Origin: Celeribacter sp. HF31 | Lineage (GTDB): Bacteria; Pseudomonadota; Alphaproteobacteria; Rhodobacterales; Rhodobacteraceae | Assembly (NCBI RefSeq): GCF_011806455.1 | Contig: NZ_JAATOT010000004.1 | Coordinates: 248,001 to 312,000, forward strand | Reading direction: 5' to 3' | Length of the DNA stretch: 64,000 nt | In this document: piece by piece, positions 46,950 through 55,069 of the stretch | Layout of the letters: every line of letters begins with the position of its first letter | Numbering within the stretch: position 1 is the stretch's first letter | The notes under the pieces: generated by a model | The model's input: the letters and a program-made list of their open reading frames with translations, nothing else | Told to the model about the DNA's origin: nothing | The model's database searches: none | Position numbers and translations under genes: made by a program

Positions 46950-47234
46950 ATGGATTGCTCTAAACTCCCGCCGCTCCAAGGCCGTCGTTTCGACGTTGAG
47001 ACACTTCAATACGACGCGTTGAAATTGGCGCGACAGGCCGACAAGGGGCCGACGTTTTTGCGTCATCATGGCAGGATTGCCTATGTCGTTATGACAGAAG
47101 ACATCTTCGATCAACTCTGGCCCGATCCGCGCAGAGCGTGGGGCGTTGATGAAATGCCGCTGCACATTCTCCAGCTCTTGGAGCAGGGCTTGCAGGACGC
47201 GTTGTCCTCGACAGGGGAAGATGCAGATACTTAA
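46950..47234 (+). CDS. Phd/YefM-like antitoxin, unaccompanied
   Basis: 94 residues from ATG 46950, with AAAGGA seven bases upstream. The segment ALKLARQADKGPTFLRHHGR then IAYVVMTEDIFDQLW matches the Phd/YefM pattern of a short helix, hGrxxYVV and ExxxxL. No toxin gene adjoins: the next gene is a Ner-like protein 293 bp on. It could be a solitary antitoxin or another small DNA-binding protein. Confidence 0.5.
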   Translation: MDCSKLPPLQGRRFDVETLQYDALKLARQADKGPTFLRHHGRIAYVVMTEDIFDQLWPDPRRAWGVDEMPLHILQLLEQGLQDALSSTGEDADT

Positions 47235-47244
47235 GAAACATATC

Positions 47245-47286
47245 AATGAGGCGCTGGCTGTGGATCGTCAGCGCCTCATTTTTTTA
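47245..47286 (+). terminator. Rho-independent terminator after the antitoxin-like gene
   Basis: A perfect 12-bp stem (AATGAGGCGCTG with CAGCGCCTCATT), a 12-base loop and a run of seven T residues. This is one of the clearest terminators in the window. Confidence 0.92.
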
Positions 47287-47372
47287 ATCATGTATCGAGA
47301 TCTTTGCTGAAACGTCGTGCGGCCTCTGCAAAATCGTATCTATTTATGAACAAAGTACTTTTGTTGTCTTTG

Positions 47373-47507
47373 CTACCTTTAAAGAAGATTTCCACGGTGA
47401 TTTTGGGCGGTTTCCTTGGTGATAATTCATTTATTTTCAGTGGCTTATTTGAATTTCGCGCTTGACCCGATTCTCAATATCAGTGATTCTCTCTACCTAT
47501 AAAGAAG
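47373..47507. repeat. Direct repeat CTACCTWTAAAGAAG before the Ner-like gene
   Basis: CTACCTTTAAAGAAG at 47373-47387 and CTACCTATAAAGAAG at 47493-47507 differ at one base and lie 120 bp apart. The second is 19 bp before the Ner-like start. They may be operators of that repressor or transposase-binding sites of the left end. The DNA between, including a TTGACC at 47462-47467, holds no gene. Confidence 0.5.
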
Positions 47508-47526
47508 GGTGAGAAGGAGGCTGAAG

Positions 47527-47760
47527 ATGAGCGTAGACAGGGTGCGCCATGAGCAAATCAAGTGTGCTTTGCGCATCGCCGGAACGAGCTTTTCTAACGT
47601 CGCTGCAGAATTGGGGATCAAGCCTAGTTCTGTCTCTGAAGTCAGTCTGGGGACGTCGCGCTCGCGGCGTGTCGAGCAAGCGCTTGCGACGGCTTTGTCT
47701 ACCCCCGTCGAAACTTTATTCGCCGACAGATATGGAGATCAAAATGATCTAGAGACGTAA
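47527..47760 (+). CDS. Ner/Nlp-like DNA-binding protein
   Basis: 77 residues from ATG 47527 after GGAGG. One helix-turn-helix of the phage Mu Ner type: HEQIKCALRIAGTSFSNVAAELGIK, then a recognition helix and VEQALATALSTPVETLFADRY, which parallels the Ner ending. Ner proteins repress transposition operons of Mu-like elements. Its place ahead of the Tns genes suggests the same role. Confidence 0.75.
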   Translation: MSVDRVRHEQIKCALRIAGTSFSNVAAELGIKPSSVSEVSLGTSRSRRVEQALATALSTPVETLFADRYGDQNDLET

Positions 47761-48046
47761 GAGATTAATCATCCAAAAGCATCGAGAGCAATCCCCTGTC
47801 GTTACGATAGAGTGAGTGTTTTTGTGCATGTGGTTAGAATAGGATGAAGCCTTGGGTGTCGGAACCCAAGGCCTCTTGAAATCGATTAACGGCGATTTTC
47901 TTATTCATCTCCCACTTCCATCGAATTTTCAACTTTTCGACGGCGTCTGCGCCGCCGGGAGGCCTGTCTGAAACGGAATGAAGGGACAGCAGGTGTCGGA
48001 TGGGGCGTAGCGCTTGCGCGTGTTTGACATGACTGCTCATCAATAA
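47761..48046 (+). other. Gap with a strong hairpin, probable lost 5' part of tniQ
   Basis: No gene is supported here. GCCTTGGGT/ACCCAAGGC (47849-47857 and 47864-47872) forms a 9-bp stem without a T tract. The TniQ frame is open only after TAA at 48044-48046, so the N-terminal coding sequence expected in this interval is missing or scrambled. Confidence 0.45.
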
Positions 48047-48085
48047 TGGAAAATATCAGGAAATCCCCCGTGCGAGGCGGGCGGG

Positions 48086-49657
48086 ATGCGGTCGTTCACG
48101 GGAGACGAACGCCGTTGCCGATTGCGACGAGATTGGCGGATGGCGAAACGGCTGTATCGCTGTCTAAAACATAAGGTGGCGCTTGTCCCATTGGAGGTCA
48201 CTGGCAATAGCAAAACCGCCCAAGACTTTGCGCAGCATATCAAAAGCTGGGTGCCGGGCGAAATGATCGAGGTGACCGATGAGGATCTTGGCTTAGAGGT
48301 CTACCTCGCAGATCGGATCAGGTTGGGTCGCGGACAGGCTTGGCTCGACGGCTTCGAGTTTCACGTTGTCTCTTCGTTTGTCGAAGCACTCGGCACCCTG
48401 TTGAAATTCGGGTCAAAAGCGCGTCCGCAACTACTTTCTGCTCTCGATTGGATCAAGGCTGGTGCGGCAGGGTACGCCGATGCAAAATACGGGCCGGACG
48501 CCATTCGGAATGCACTTGATGCCATCCGGACGTCGGCGCCCAAATCCTAGAAACCGGATTATTCGAAAGTCTTCGGCCCGATGATCGCGGAACTGCGGGC
48601 ACGGCGAAACGATCCGGACTTCGACGTGTTGCGACACCTCATGTGTGAGTGCGTTTTAGATCATTTCTATGTGCCGGAGGGGACGTCGCTGTTGGGTGAA
48701 ACCTGTGGGGCACCGCGTCTGCTCACCGTGGGCGTGGCCTCAAAGCGCTCAGGCATTCCTATTTCCACGCTTACGCGCCAACTCAAGCGCAGTGGAGAAC
48801 TCACGACGGAGATGAAGAACGGCCTCAGTGACCGGGCGATGCTCGTCGCTGCCAAAGTGATGAACTCGGCCATTGCTGAGGCGGAAAAACTCTCCTCTCT
48901 CAAGGTCGCGCGGGAGGTCCTTGGCTGCGACCGTTACACGATGGAGCGCCTCATCGAGAGCGAGGTGGTGCCCCTGCATTTCCCGGCGGGTGAGGGCAGT
49001 TTGCCGATGCTTCACAGCGACGAAATCTTAAACTTTGTCTCGCGTCTGCAAGCGGTAACAGAGATGCGGTCGGATCTCGGGGCCGATGATCTGCCGCTGG
49101 CAGAGGTCGCTCGCCAGTGTCATTGCACGACGCATTGGCTGCTGTCGCAAGCCCTATCAGGTCATCTGAGGCTGGTCTCAAAGCTCCACGAACCGTTTCG
49201 ACTGACCGAGTTCTATGTGTCGCTTACAGAGGTCCGGGACCAACTGGATCAGATCCCCGAAGGGCAGGTAACGGCGGCTCAGGCAGCGAAGCTGCTGGGA
49301 TGCAATGTGGCGACAATCCATGCCCTCGCGGAGGGTGGCTTTGTTGGTTCGCGGCTTCAGGATGCGCGACTGTCGAACCGCAAACGGCGCGTGGTTCCTC
49401 TCGCGGATTTGGAGGCTTTTGAACGCGACTATATCCTGCCGCGGGCTCTGAGCGGAACGCGGCGCGCTGATTTTGAAGCTCTTCAGCTCCAGCTTTCAGA
49501 GCAGGGTGTCGAGCCGCTTCAGCTCGGTGAAACTGCCAGAAAATTCTTCAAACGCGTTGAGATCGAGCGACTTGCCTACCGTCCCGGAGGCCATGCGCTT
49601 GCTCGCCTTCTGGCCGCTGACGAGATGCACCCGCGCCTCTCGGATGGCGTCTTTTAA
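48086..49657 (+). pseudogene. tniQ: TniQ-family target-selection protein, N-terminally truncated and amber-interrupted
   Basis: Two open stretches lie in one frame, separated only by TAG at 48548-48550 (KS-stop-KPDYSKVFGP). The first has the zinc-finger remnant WRMAKRLYRCLKHKVALVPL and the family linker around LDWIKAGAAGYADAKYGP. The second gives MCECVLDHFYVPEGTSLLGE, matching the TniQ segment before its C-terminal domains, and then helix-turn-helix units (TAAQAAKLLGCNVATIHAL). CAG-to-TAG is a one-base change. The usual N-terminal helical domain is absent. TniQ recruits TnsC to target DNA, so loss would silence targeted transposition. Confidence 0.75.
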
Positions 49658-49702
49658 CCCACAAATGAACAGGGCCAAGAGGCCCAAACAACAAGCAAAA
49701 TA

Positions 49703-50464
49703 ATGACAGATAAAATCGAAATCATCGACCACGACAGCTGGGCCTACAACCTGCCCAAGACGAGAACAGCAGGTAAAATCACCATCGGAGACATTCCGGG
49801 GGGCCTTCCGTTCAGCGGGGTGCGCAATCCGCTAACTACCAGTCGCACGAGCCAGAAAGTTGCCCTGACGTACCGAACGGCTGCGAATAATTTTGTCCCG
49901 AAAGTCGGGGCGGCAGAAAGCTTGGCTGAGGCCGCAGTTGCGCATGAAGCCTTGAGCAGCGGAAAATTCTACGACGTGGAATTCCAGCCTGTGCGTTTTC
50001 AATACGAACATCCTGCTGAAGGGATGCACTGGCATACGATTGATCTCAGGCTGACGCTGAGGAATGGTCTGGCGTGCGTCGTTTTCATGCGCAACGCGAC
50101 CAGCCTGTCAAAGCCGCAGACCATCGCTGAGATCGCGGCAATCCGTCAAGCTGCACCACGAGCCGAGGCGCATAAGTTCATTGTCATAGATGCCGATGGC
50201 TACAATCGCGCGCGCCGGGACAACCTGCGACGGATACATCATTTTGCCTGTTTTGAACCCGGTCCTCAGGCGGATGCTCTTGTGGAGGTGGCGGCTTACG
50301 ATCTCAAAACGCTCTGGCGCGTGTCTGATTTGTTTAACGTTATCGACTTGCCTAATGGTCAAATCATGAAATCCTGCCTCCGCCTCATCGCGCGGGGCGC
50401 ACTCAAAGCCAATATGAATGCTGTGATCGCGGCGAACTCTCGTCTCTGGAGGGCTGCAAAATGA
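49703..50464 (+). CDS. TnsA-like endonuclease-fold protein with altered active site
   Basis: 253 residues. TnsA landmarks: ESLAEAAV (first acidic residue), YDVEFQPVRFQY, IDLRL (D114) and the strand that should carry QxK. That strand reads VVFMRN, so the Gln and Lys are Phe128 and Arg130. A C-terminal winged-helix-like part follows. TnsA cuts the 5' transposon strands to give cut-and-paste transposition. With these changes it may be inactive and serve only as a structural partner. It overlaps tnsB by four bases. Confidence 0.7.
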   Translation: MTDKIEIIDHDSWAYNLPKTRTAGKITIGDIPGGLPFSGVRNPLTTSRTSQKVALTYRTAANNFVPKVGAAESLAEAAVAHEALSSGKFYDVEFQPVRFQYEHPAEGMHWHTIDLRLTLRNGLACVVFMRNATSLSKPQTIAEIAAIRQAAPRAEAHKFIVIDADGYNRARRDNLRRIHHFACFEPGPQADALVEVAAYDLKTLWRVSDLFNVIDLPNGQIMKSCLRLIARGALKANMNAVIAANSRLWRAAK

Positions 50465-52659
50465 GTGTGCGTCTGAATTATCATGTGCCTGCTGGCACCC
50501 AGTTGATGACTGGCGGCAGGTCCTTTTTTCTCTACCCGCAAATAGGTGGAGTATACCGTGCGGAAGACGTTGCGACGGGGCGGTCTGAGACATGGACGGC
50601 AGATCAGTTTTTGGACCGCTCAAGCCGACCGGACGCGTCGCGCTCATACCATAATGTGCGCGGGAGCCTGGCGTCCGCACGAATCCAAACGGGCGGGCTT
50701 TTCCACCGGGATCAGTTGAACGCGAAGGGGCGTGACACAGTCAAACTGCGCAAAGCATTGATGGTTGGTATCGAAGCTCTTGAGGCTGAGGGGCTGAAGA
50801 TCACGGGACCCGCTCTCGCCAAATTGCAGAACCGCAGAAAGCTTCGCGACATTGCGCAGCCGCATTATCCGGATCGACCGATCTGGATCACGCCACGCGG
50901 CGGGAGTACGCGAGAGTGTGTGATAGAGTGTGCGATTATGCCGATGGGCCGCTCCTTACAAGGCTATTGGACGCGCTACGTCGACGCGGGCTTTGACGAG
51001 ATGGCACTGGCCGATCAAAACTGGCTGAAAGGCAATCGCACTCCACGTATCCATTGGCGTGTGCGCGAGTTGATTGATCAGGCGATTGATGAGGTGCATC
51101 TCGATCTGAAAAGGCCGCAAATCTCTGTGGCGCTAAGCCGTCTTGAGACGCTCACAACCTCGGAAAACGAACGGCGTGCTGTACTTGAACAGAGTGAGCT
51201 GACTTGCGTCACACACAAGACGGTTTCTGACCATGTCGACATGATCAACGCGACGGCGCTCGCCGTTGCCAGAGATGGAGAGCGTGCGGCAACGAACGCG
51301 CGCACAAGGGGTAGCACCGATACCCGCGCTCTCATGATTGGCGAAGACGTTGAAGTTGATGAGTGTAAATTGTCCGTACTTACCCCGGTGAGGAAAGCCG
51401 GATTTTGGACGGTGCTGAGTGCGGAGGACAAAGAGGCGCTCGAAGAATTAGAGGAATATGTGACGTCGCGGCTATGGCTGGTGCTTGTGCTGGACGTTGC
51501 GACGCGGATGCCACTCGGCTGGACGCTGACCGATGCCCCGAACCATGAGGCCACTTTGGAAGTTCTGCGGATGGCGACACGGAGCAAAGAGCGCGAGAAA
51601 ATCATATGTGGGTGTGATTGCGATCCAATGCCTTCGGTCGGGTTGGCTTGTGTCGCAAACGACAATGGCTCCGGCCTGCGCAATGGGGCCGTGAAGACGG
51701 CGCTTTTAGGAGCGGGGGCCCAGGTGGTCGATGTCAGGGCGTATCACTCTGGCGATACGCCCTTCGTCGAGCGGATGTGGAGCACAATGGAAAGCCAGCT
51801 CATCAACTTGCTTCATGGCTACACGGGGCGCAAGGCGGGTCATCTCAAAGGCTACGATGCCAAGAAGAATGCAGTGATTTTCCGCGAAGAGCTCTTTCGC
51901 CTGATCACGCGCTATCTGATCGACGAATACCCATACCAAAATCACTATGGGACAACGATGTTCGGGCGCTCCCCGATCCACGTCGCGACCCAGCTAGCAG
52001 AGGAAGGCTGGGCCATCGCCGTTCCATCTCCGCAGGATCGGCGGCTGCATCTCGGGTGGCGCAAGGAAGCCATGATCACTGACGAAGGTGTGAAAGTCTT
52101 CGGCCTGCCATACAACTCCCCCGAGCTTCAGAAATTCCGCGACATCACCAAGCGCAAAGTCGCCGTGTTTTGTGATCCTGATTGCGTGAATGAAGTCACA
52201 GTCATTGTCGAGGGGCATCCGGCCCCAATATGCGTGGATCTGAGCTGGACAGAATTGCGCGATATGACCATTCCTGAGGTTCTGGCGCATTACGAGGAAC
52301 TGCGCAGGAACGATCCCGCCAATCTGAAGGACACGCGTGTTCGCCTGGCGCGCTTGCGCCAGGAAAGGTTCGATTATCTGAAGAGTAAGGCCATCGAAAA
52401 CGGTCTTGCCCGGAGTTATATGACGCGGGCGGAAGCCGGAAAGAAAGCTGCCGTGCTCACCGCTGGCATGCAGTCATCAGAACCGAAAATCACCGAGGGC
52501 ACGGTTGCGCCGGGTACGCTCGCGGATCTGGAGTGTGATCCCTTCGCATATGACATTGGCGATGGATTCGAGCCGCCGATTGAGGGCGATCTGACGTCCG
52601 GCACTCAGGACGAGCGCGCCGTATTCGGTCGCCCGGAACACGCGGGGAGGCTGAAGTGA
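50461..52659 (+). CDS. tnsB: TnsB/TniA-type DDE transposase
   Basis: 732 residues: N-terminal Mu-type DNA-binding domains, an rve integrase core and a beta-barrel C-terminal domain. The DDE residues are in EDVEVDECKLSV, VANDNGSGLRNGAV and PFVERMWSTMESQL. It joins 3' transposon ends to target DNA. The gene is intact and overlaps both neighbours by four bases. Confidence 0.9.
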   Translation: MSVRLNYHVPAGTQLMTGGRSFFLYPQIGGVYRAEDVATGRSETWTADQFLDRSSRPDASRSYHNVRGSLASARIQTGGLFHRDQLNAKGRDTVKLRKALMVGIEALEAEGLKITGPALAKLQNRRKLRDIAQPHYPDRPIWITPRGGSTRECVIECAIMPMGRSLQGYWTRYVDAGFDEMALADQNWLKGNRTPRIHWRVRELIDQAIDEVHLDLKRPQISVALSRLETLTTSENERRAVLEQSELTCVTHKTVSDHVDMINATALAVARDGERAATNARTRGSTDTRALMIGEDVEVDECKLSVLTPVRKAGFWTVLSAEDKEALEELEEYVTSRLWLVLVLDVATRMPLGWTLTDAPNHEATLEVLRMATRSKEREKIICGCDCDPMPSVGLACVANDNGSGLRNGAVKTALLGAGAQVVDVRAYHSGDTPFVERMWSTMESQLINLLHGYTGRKAGHLKGYDAKKNAVIFREELFRLITRYLIDEYPYQNHYGTTMFGRSPIHVATQLAEEGWAIAVPSPQDRRLHLGWRKEAMITDEGVKVFGLPYNSPELQKFRDITKRKVAVFCDPDCVNEVTVIVEGHPAPICVDLSWTELRDMTIPEVLAHYEELRRNDPANLKDTRVRLARLRQERFDYLKSKAIENGLARSYMTRAEAGKKAAVLTAGMQSSEPKITEGTVAPGTLADLECDPFAYDIGDGFEPPIEGDLTSGTQDERAVFGRPEHAGRLK

Positions 52660-53582
52660 GTTTCCTTGACACTGCCGTGGCCTCGAAAATTTCGGCCCTC
52701 AAAGCCCTGCATTATGATTTCCCGCGCGCAAACGATTTGCGCGCGGGGATCTCGTGGATGATTACCGATTATTGGGCCAAAGCCTCTGCGAGCCAGACCT
52801 TTGAGGCGCGCGGCCTGATGGTGACGGGGCCGTCCCGGATCGGGAAAACCGGAGAAATCCGCCACCAGCTTGATCAACTCAACGATGGATCAACCCTCAT
52901 GCCTGGCGGGCGTCCCGCGCGCATCGTCAGCGTCATGCTCAAAGGTACCATGTCGTGGAAAGATTTGGGCGTGCATACCTTGCGAGAGGGATTTGGCTTG
53001 CCGACATCGGGCCGTATGACGCAGCGCGAAATCTGGGACATGGTCGGTTTCCATTCTCGTGAACAGGGCGTGCACGGCATTCATTACGATGAGTGTCAGC
53101 ATATCTTTCCGAAGAAAAGCGCCGAAGGGCGGGCGATGATCCTCGACAGCTTTAAGTCGCTCCTCAAAAAGCCCGATTGGCCCCTGATGCTGATCCTGTC
53201 GGGCGTTGACGAACTGGCTGGTCACATCAACAGCGAAGAGCAATTGGCCTATCTGCTCCGGCCGGTGCCATTCCGTGAAATCTCTCTGGCGCGGGACGCG
53301 GATGTTCAGGAGTTAAACCGGCTCTGTTTTGCCTATGCTGATACTGCCGGGTTCGACTTCACGCCACTCAGTTCGATGGATTTCTATCGGCGTCTCTCCT
53401 GCGCCTGTTCCTATCGCTGGGGGCTTGTGATCGAACTGCTGATTGACGCGTTGGTGGAAGCAAGCCGATGCGCGGACCTTTGTCTTGAGGCGGGGCATTT
53501 CTGTCGTGCGTTCACCGACCGGAACTCCCTACCATCGGGCTATTCGCCGTTTACAATCGAGGATTTCGAGCCGTTGTTCTAG
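52656..53582 (+). CDS. tnsC: TnsC/TniB-type AAA+ transposition ATPase
   Basis: 308 residues from a GTG at 52656, the short TniB-like form. Walker A is GPSRIGKTGE, Walker B is GIHYDECQHIF, sensor region MLILSGVDELA, and a C-terminal lid. It links TniQ-marked targets to the transposase. It is apparently intact. The usual partner, TniQ, is broken. Confidence 0.88.
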   Translation: MSFLDTAVASKISALKALHYDFPRANDLRAGISWMITDYWAKASASQTFEARGLMVTGPSRIGKTGEIRHQLDQLNDGSTLMPGGRPARIVSVMLKGTMSWKDLGVHTLREGFGLPTSGRMTQREIWDMVGFHSREQGVHGIHYDECQHIFPKKSAEGRAMILDSFKSLLKKPDWPLMLILSGVDELAGHINSEEQLAYLLRPVPFREISLARDADVQELNRLCFAYADTAGFDFTPLSSMDFYRRLSCACSYRWGLVIELLIDALVEASRCADLCLEAGHFCRAFTDRNSLPSGYSPFTIEDFEPLF

Positions 53583-53663
53583 GCCGCGAAAATCTTCGAT
53601 CTGTGGGATGAGAAAGTGGGAAGAGGGGGCTGAGAGAGTGATGCAATATTTATCTTACACTGT

Positions 53664-54086
53664 ATGATGGATATTGCTCAAAATACGAAGAAAAGGAGAG
53701 CTGATTTCGCTCAGATATTTACACCCGACCTTGGCGTTGCCTTGATGAATATTGATCTCCACGGCTGCTGGGACCCGTTGAGTGCAAATTCCCTGCTTGA
53801 ACTCGGTCTTGTTGATCTGGAACAGGTTTCAATTCATCCAATAGGCGGGGAAACTTTGATGTTCGAGGCAATAAGTCTGACATTGAGTGGCATCATAGAA
53901 GTTGGGAAAATCTCCCAAGTTGCATCGGTCCGACACCGCTTTTTCCAAGAAGCGTTCGCCCGAATGCAAACCGATCAGTATCGTTCCAACGAGGCAGTGG
54001 TGTTCGAGGCTCCGTATCTGAAACGCCTTCCTTCCGGAAAATTGAAGGACTGTTATCACCGTTCGGCGCTTCACTGGCGCATCTGA
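53664..54086 (+). CDS. Hypothetical protein at the end of the transposition operon
   Basis: 140 residues, no family recognised. Visible features are a basic start (TKKRRADFAQIF), alternating hydrophobic strands (EQVSIHPIGGETLMFEAISL) and a C-terminal basic end. It starts 81 bp after tnsC with a weak ribosome site and ends 26 bp before a terminator, so it is probably transcribed with the Tns genes. Confidence 0.5.
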   Translation: MMDIAQNTKKRRADFAQIFTPDLGVALMNIDLHGCWDPLSANSLLELGLVDLEQVSIHPIGGETLMFEAISLTLSGIIEVGKISQVASVRHRFFQEAFARMQTDQYRSNEAVVFEAPYLKRLPSGKLKDCYHRSALHWRI

Positions 54087-54111
54087 AAACCTACCGTGAA
54101 ATCACCAGCGG

Positions 54112-54137
54112 GCCCGCGCAATTTGCGCGGGCTTTTC
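54112..54137 (+). terminator. Terminator of the Tns operon
   Basis: GCCCGCGCA/TGCGCGGGC forms a 9-bp stem with a three-base loop, followed by TTTTCTGTT. It ends the transposition operon. Confidence 0.85.
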
Positions 54138-54178
54138 TGTTGTGCGGTTTCGGGGTTGGGACGTGTTCAAACTTATGC

Positions 54179-54364
54179 TGCGCGTTTATGCTCCAAACGT
54201 GCACGTTTATGGGTTCGATCTAAAGGGGTGGTTGAATTTATATTTTAAAACAGTGGCTTGTGATTGATTCGATTTCAGGTTTTGAGTTTCGTGCACTCTT
54301 ATAGTCCAATGACATGTTGTTGTCATTGGACTATAAGAGTGCATTTTTGGAGCATAAACGTGCA
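54179..54364. repeat. Array of five TGCAC-N2-TTAT motifs with nested inverted repeats
   Basis: Twelve-base motifs: TGCGCGTTTATG (54179-54190), TGCACGTTTATG (54200-54211), TGCACTCTTATA (54292-54303), then inverted TATAAGAGTGCA (54332-54343) and CATAAACGTGCA (54353-54364). Neighbours on each side are 21 bp apart. The centre is a perfect inverted repeat of at least 22 bp (54292-54314 with 54321-54343) around TGTTGT. It begins TGTCATTGG on both strands, as Tn7/Tn5053-type ends do. It may be two abutting transposon ends or the res site of the adjacent resolvase-like gene. Confidence 0.7.
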
Positions 54365-54463
54365 TCTCAGTGTCAAGAAAATTCTGAAACACAAGATATA
54401 GTGGATGTTTCGCAGGTCCTAGACAAACGCGCTTCGTTTCCTGCTCTCTCCGAAAGGCCTCCA

Positions 54464-55048
54464 ATGTCCGAAAATCGTTATGGCGTGATCTCTGGAATGC
54501 GAAGCGTGGAGGATCGGCAGCTCGCCGTTGCACGGCTTGAAGCAGAAGGCATTCCGACAGATCGGATTTTTTGGACTGACCCAGAAGAGCCAAATGCACC
54601 GCCCGTCTGGCTTAGAGATCTGAGCGCGAGCTGGGAACTGATCGCTCCGTCTCTGAGCGACCTCAACCTTTCAACACAAGGCATCGCCGCCACGGTCGAA
54701 GCAGCGCGGAAGTTGGGCATTCATATGCGCTGCCTTGATGAGGCATTCGACAGCCGAAACGATTGGCAGTCCCAAATCGGCACTCTGCTGACCACGCTCA
54801 ACCGCCTCGACCGCAAAGGCTTCTCGGAACGCACCAAGATCGCGCTGCAAGAGGCCAAGGCCCGTGGCCAACGTCTGGGACGCAAGCCGAGCATGACAGA
54901 CCTGCGCAAAGCCGTCGCCATTCAAATGATCGAGGCTGGGTACAAAGGGACAAAGATATGGAAAACCCTCGCGGTTCTGGAAGGCCCGCCGATCAGCCAA
55001 TCGACCTATTACCTCTGGCAGAAAACGTGGTTGGCTAAGAGGGAGTGA
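54464..55048 (+). CDS. Serine-resolvase-like protein with degenerate catalytic residues
   Basis: 194 residues from ATG 54464 (AAAGG upstream). It aligns with TnpR/TniR resolvases: YGVISGMRSVEDRQLAVARL for the N-terminal strand, GTLLTTLNRLDRKGFSERT for the long helix and a helix-turn-helix at the end (GTKIWKTLAVLEGPPISQSTYYLW). The serine may be kept (VIS), but the catalytic arginines are not: RVS reads VIS and the DRLxR motif reads DLNLS. It is probably DNA-binding only. It lies just downstream of the inverted-repeat array. Confidence 0.7.
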   Translation: MSENRYGVISGMRSVEDRQLAVARLEAEGIPTDRIFWTDPEEPNAPPVWLRDLSASWELIAPSLSDLNLSTQGIAATVEAARKLGIHMRCLDEAFDSRNDWQSQIGTLLTTLNRLDRKGFSERTKIALQEAKARGQRLGRKPSMTDLRKAVAIQMIEAGYKGTKIWKTLAVLEGPPISQSTYYLWQKTWLAKRE

Positions 55049-55069
55049 TCAGACGCGAAGGTCGTATTT

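Larger units (their letters stand above)
47373..54314 (+). mobile_element. Tn7/Tn5053-like transposon block, probably decayed
   Basis: The block runs from the repeats before a Ner-like gene through TniQ, TnsA-like, TnsB and TnsC genes to a terminal inverted array ending in AATGACA at 54314. The order TniQ-TnsA-TnsB-TnsC with four-base overlaps among the last three is that of a transposition operon. The left boundary is uncertain: I found no convincing TGTCATT end there. TniQ is broken and the TnsA-like protein lacks catalytic residues, so the element is probably immobile. Confidence 0.55.

Noticed and set aside
47849-47872. A hairpin taken as a terminator
   Set aside because: The 9-bp stem has no T tract on either strand and no gene that clearly needs it, so I only mention it.
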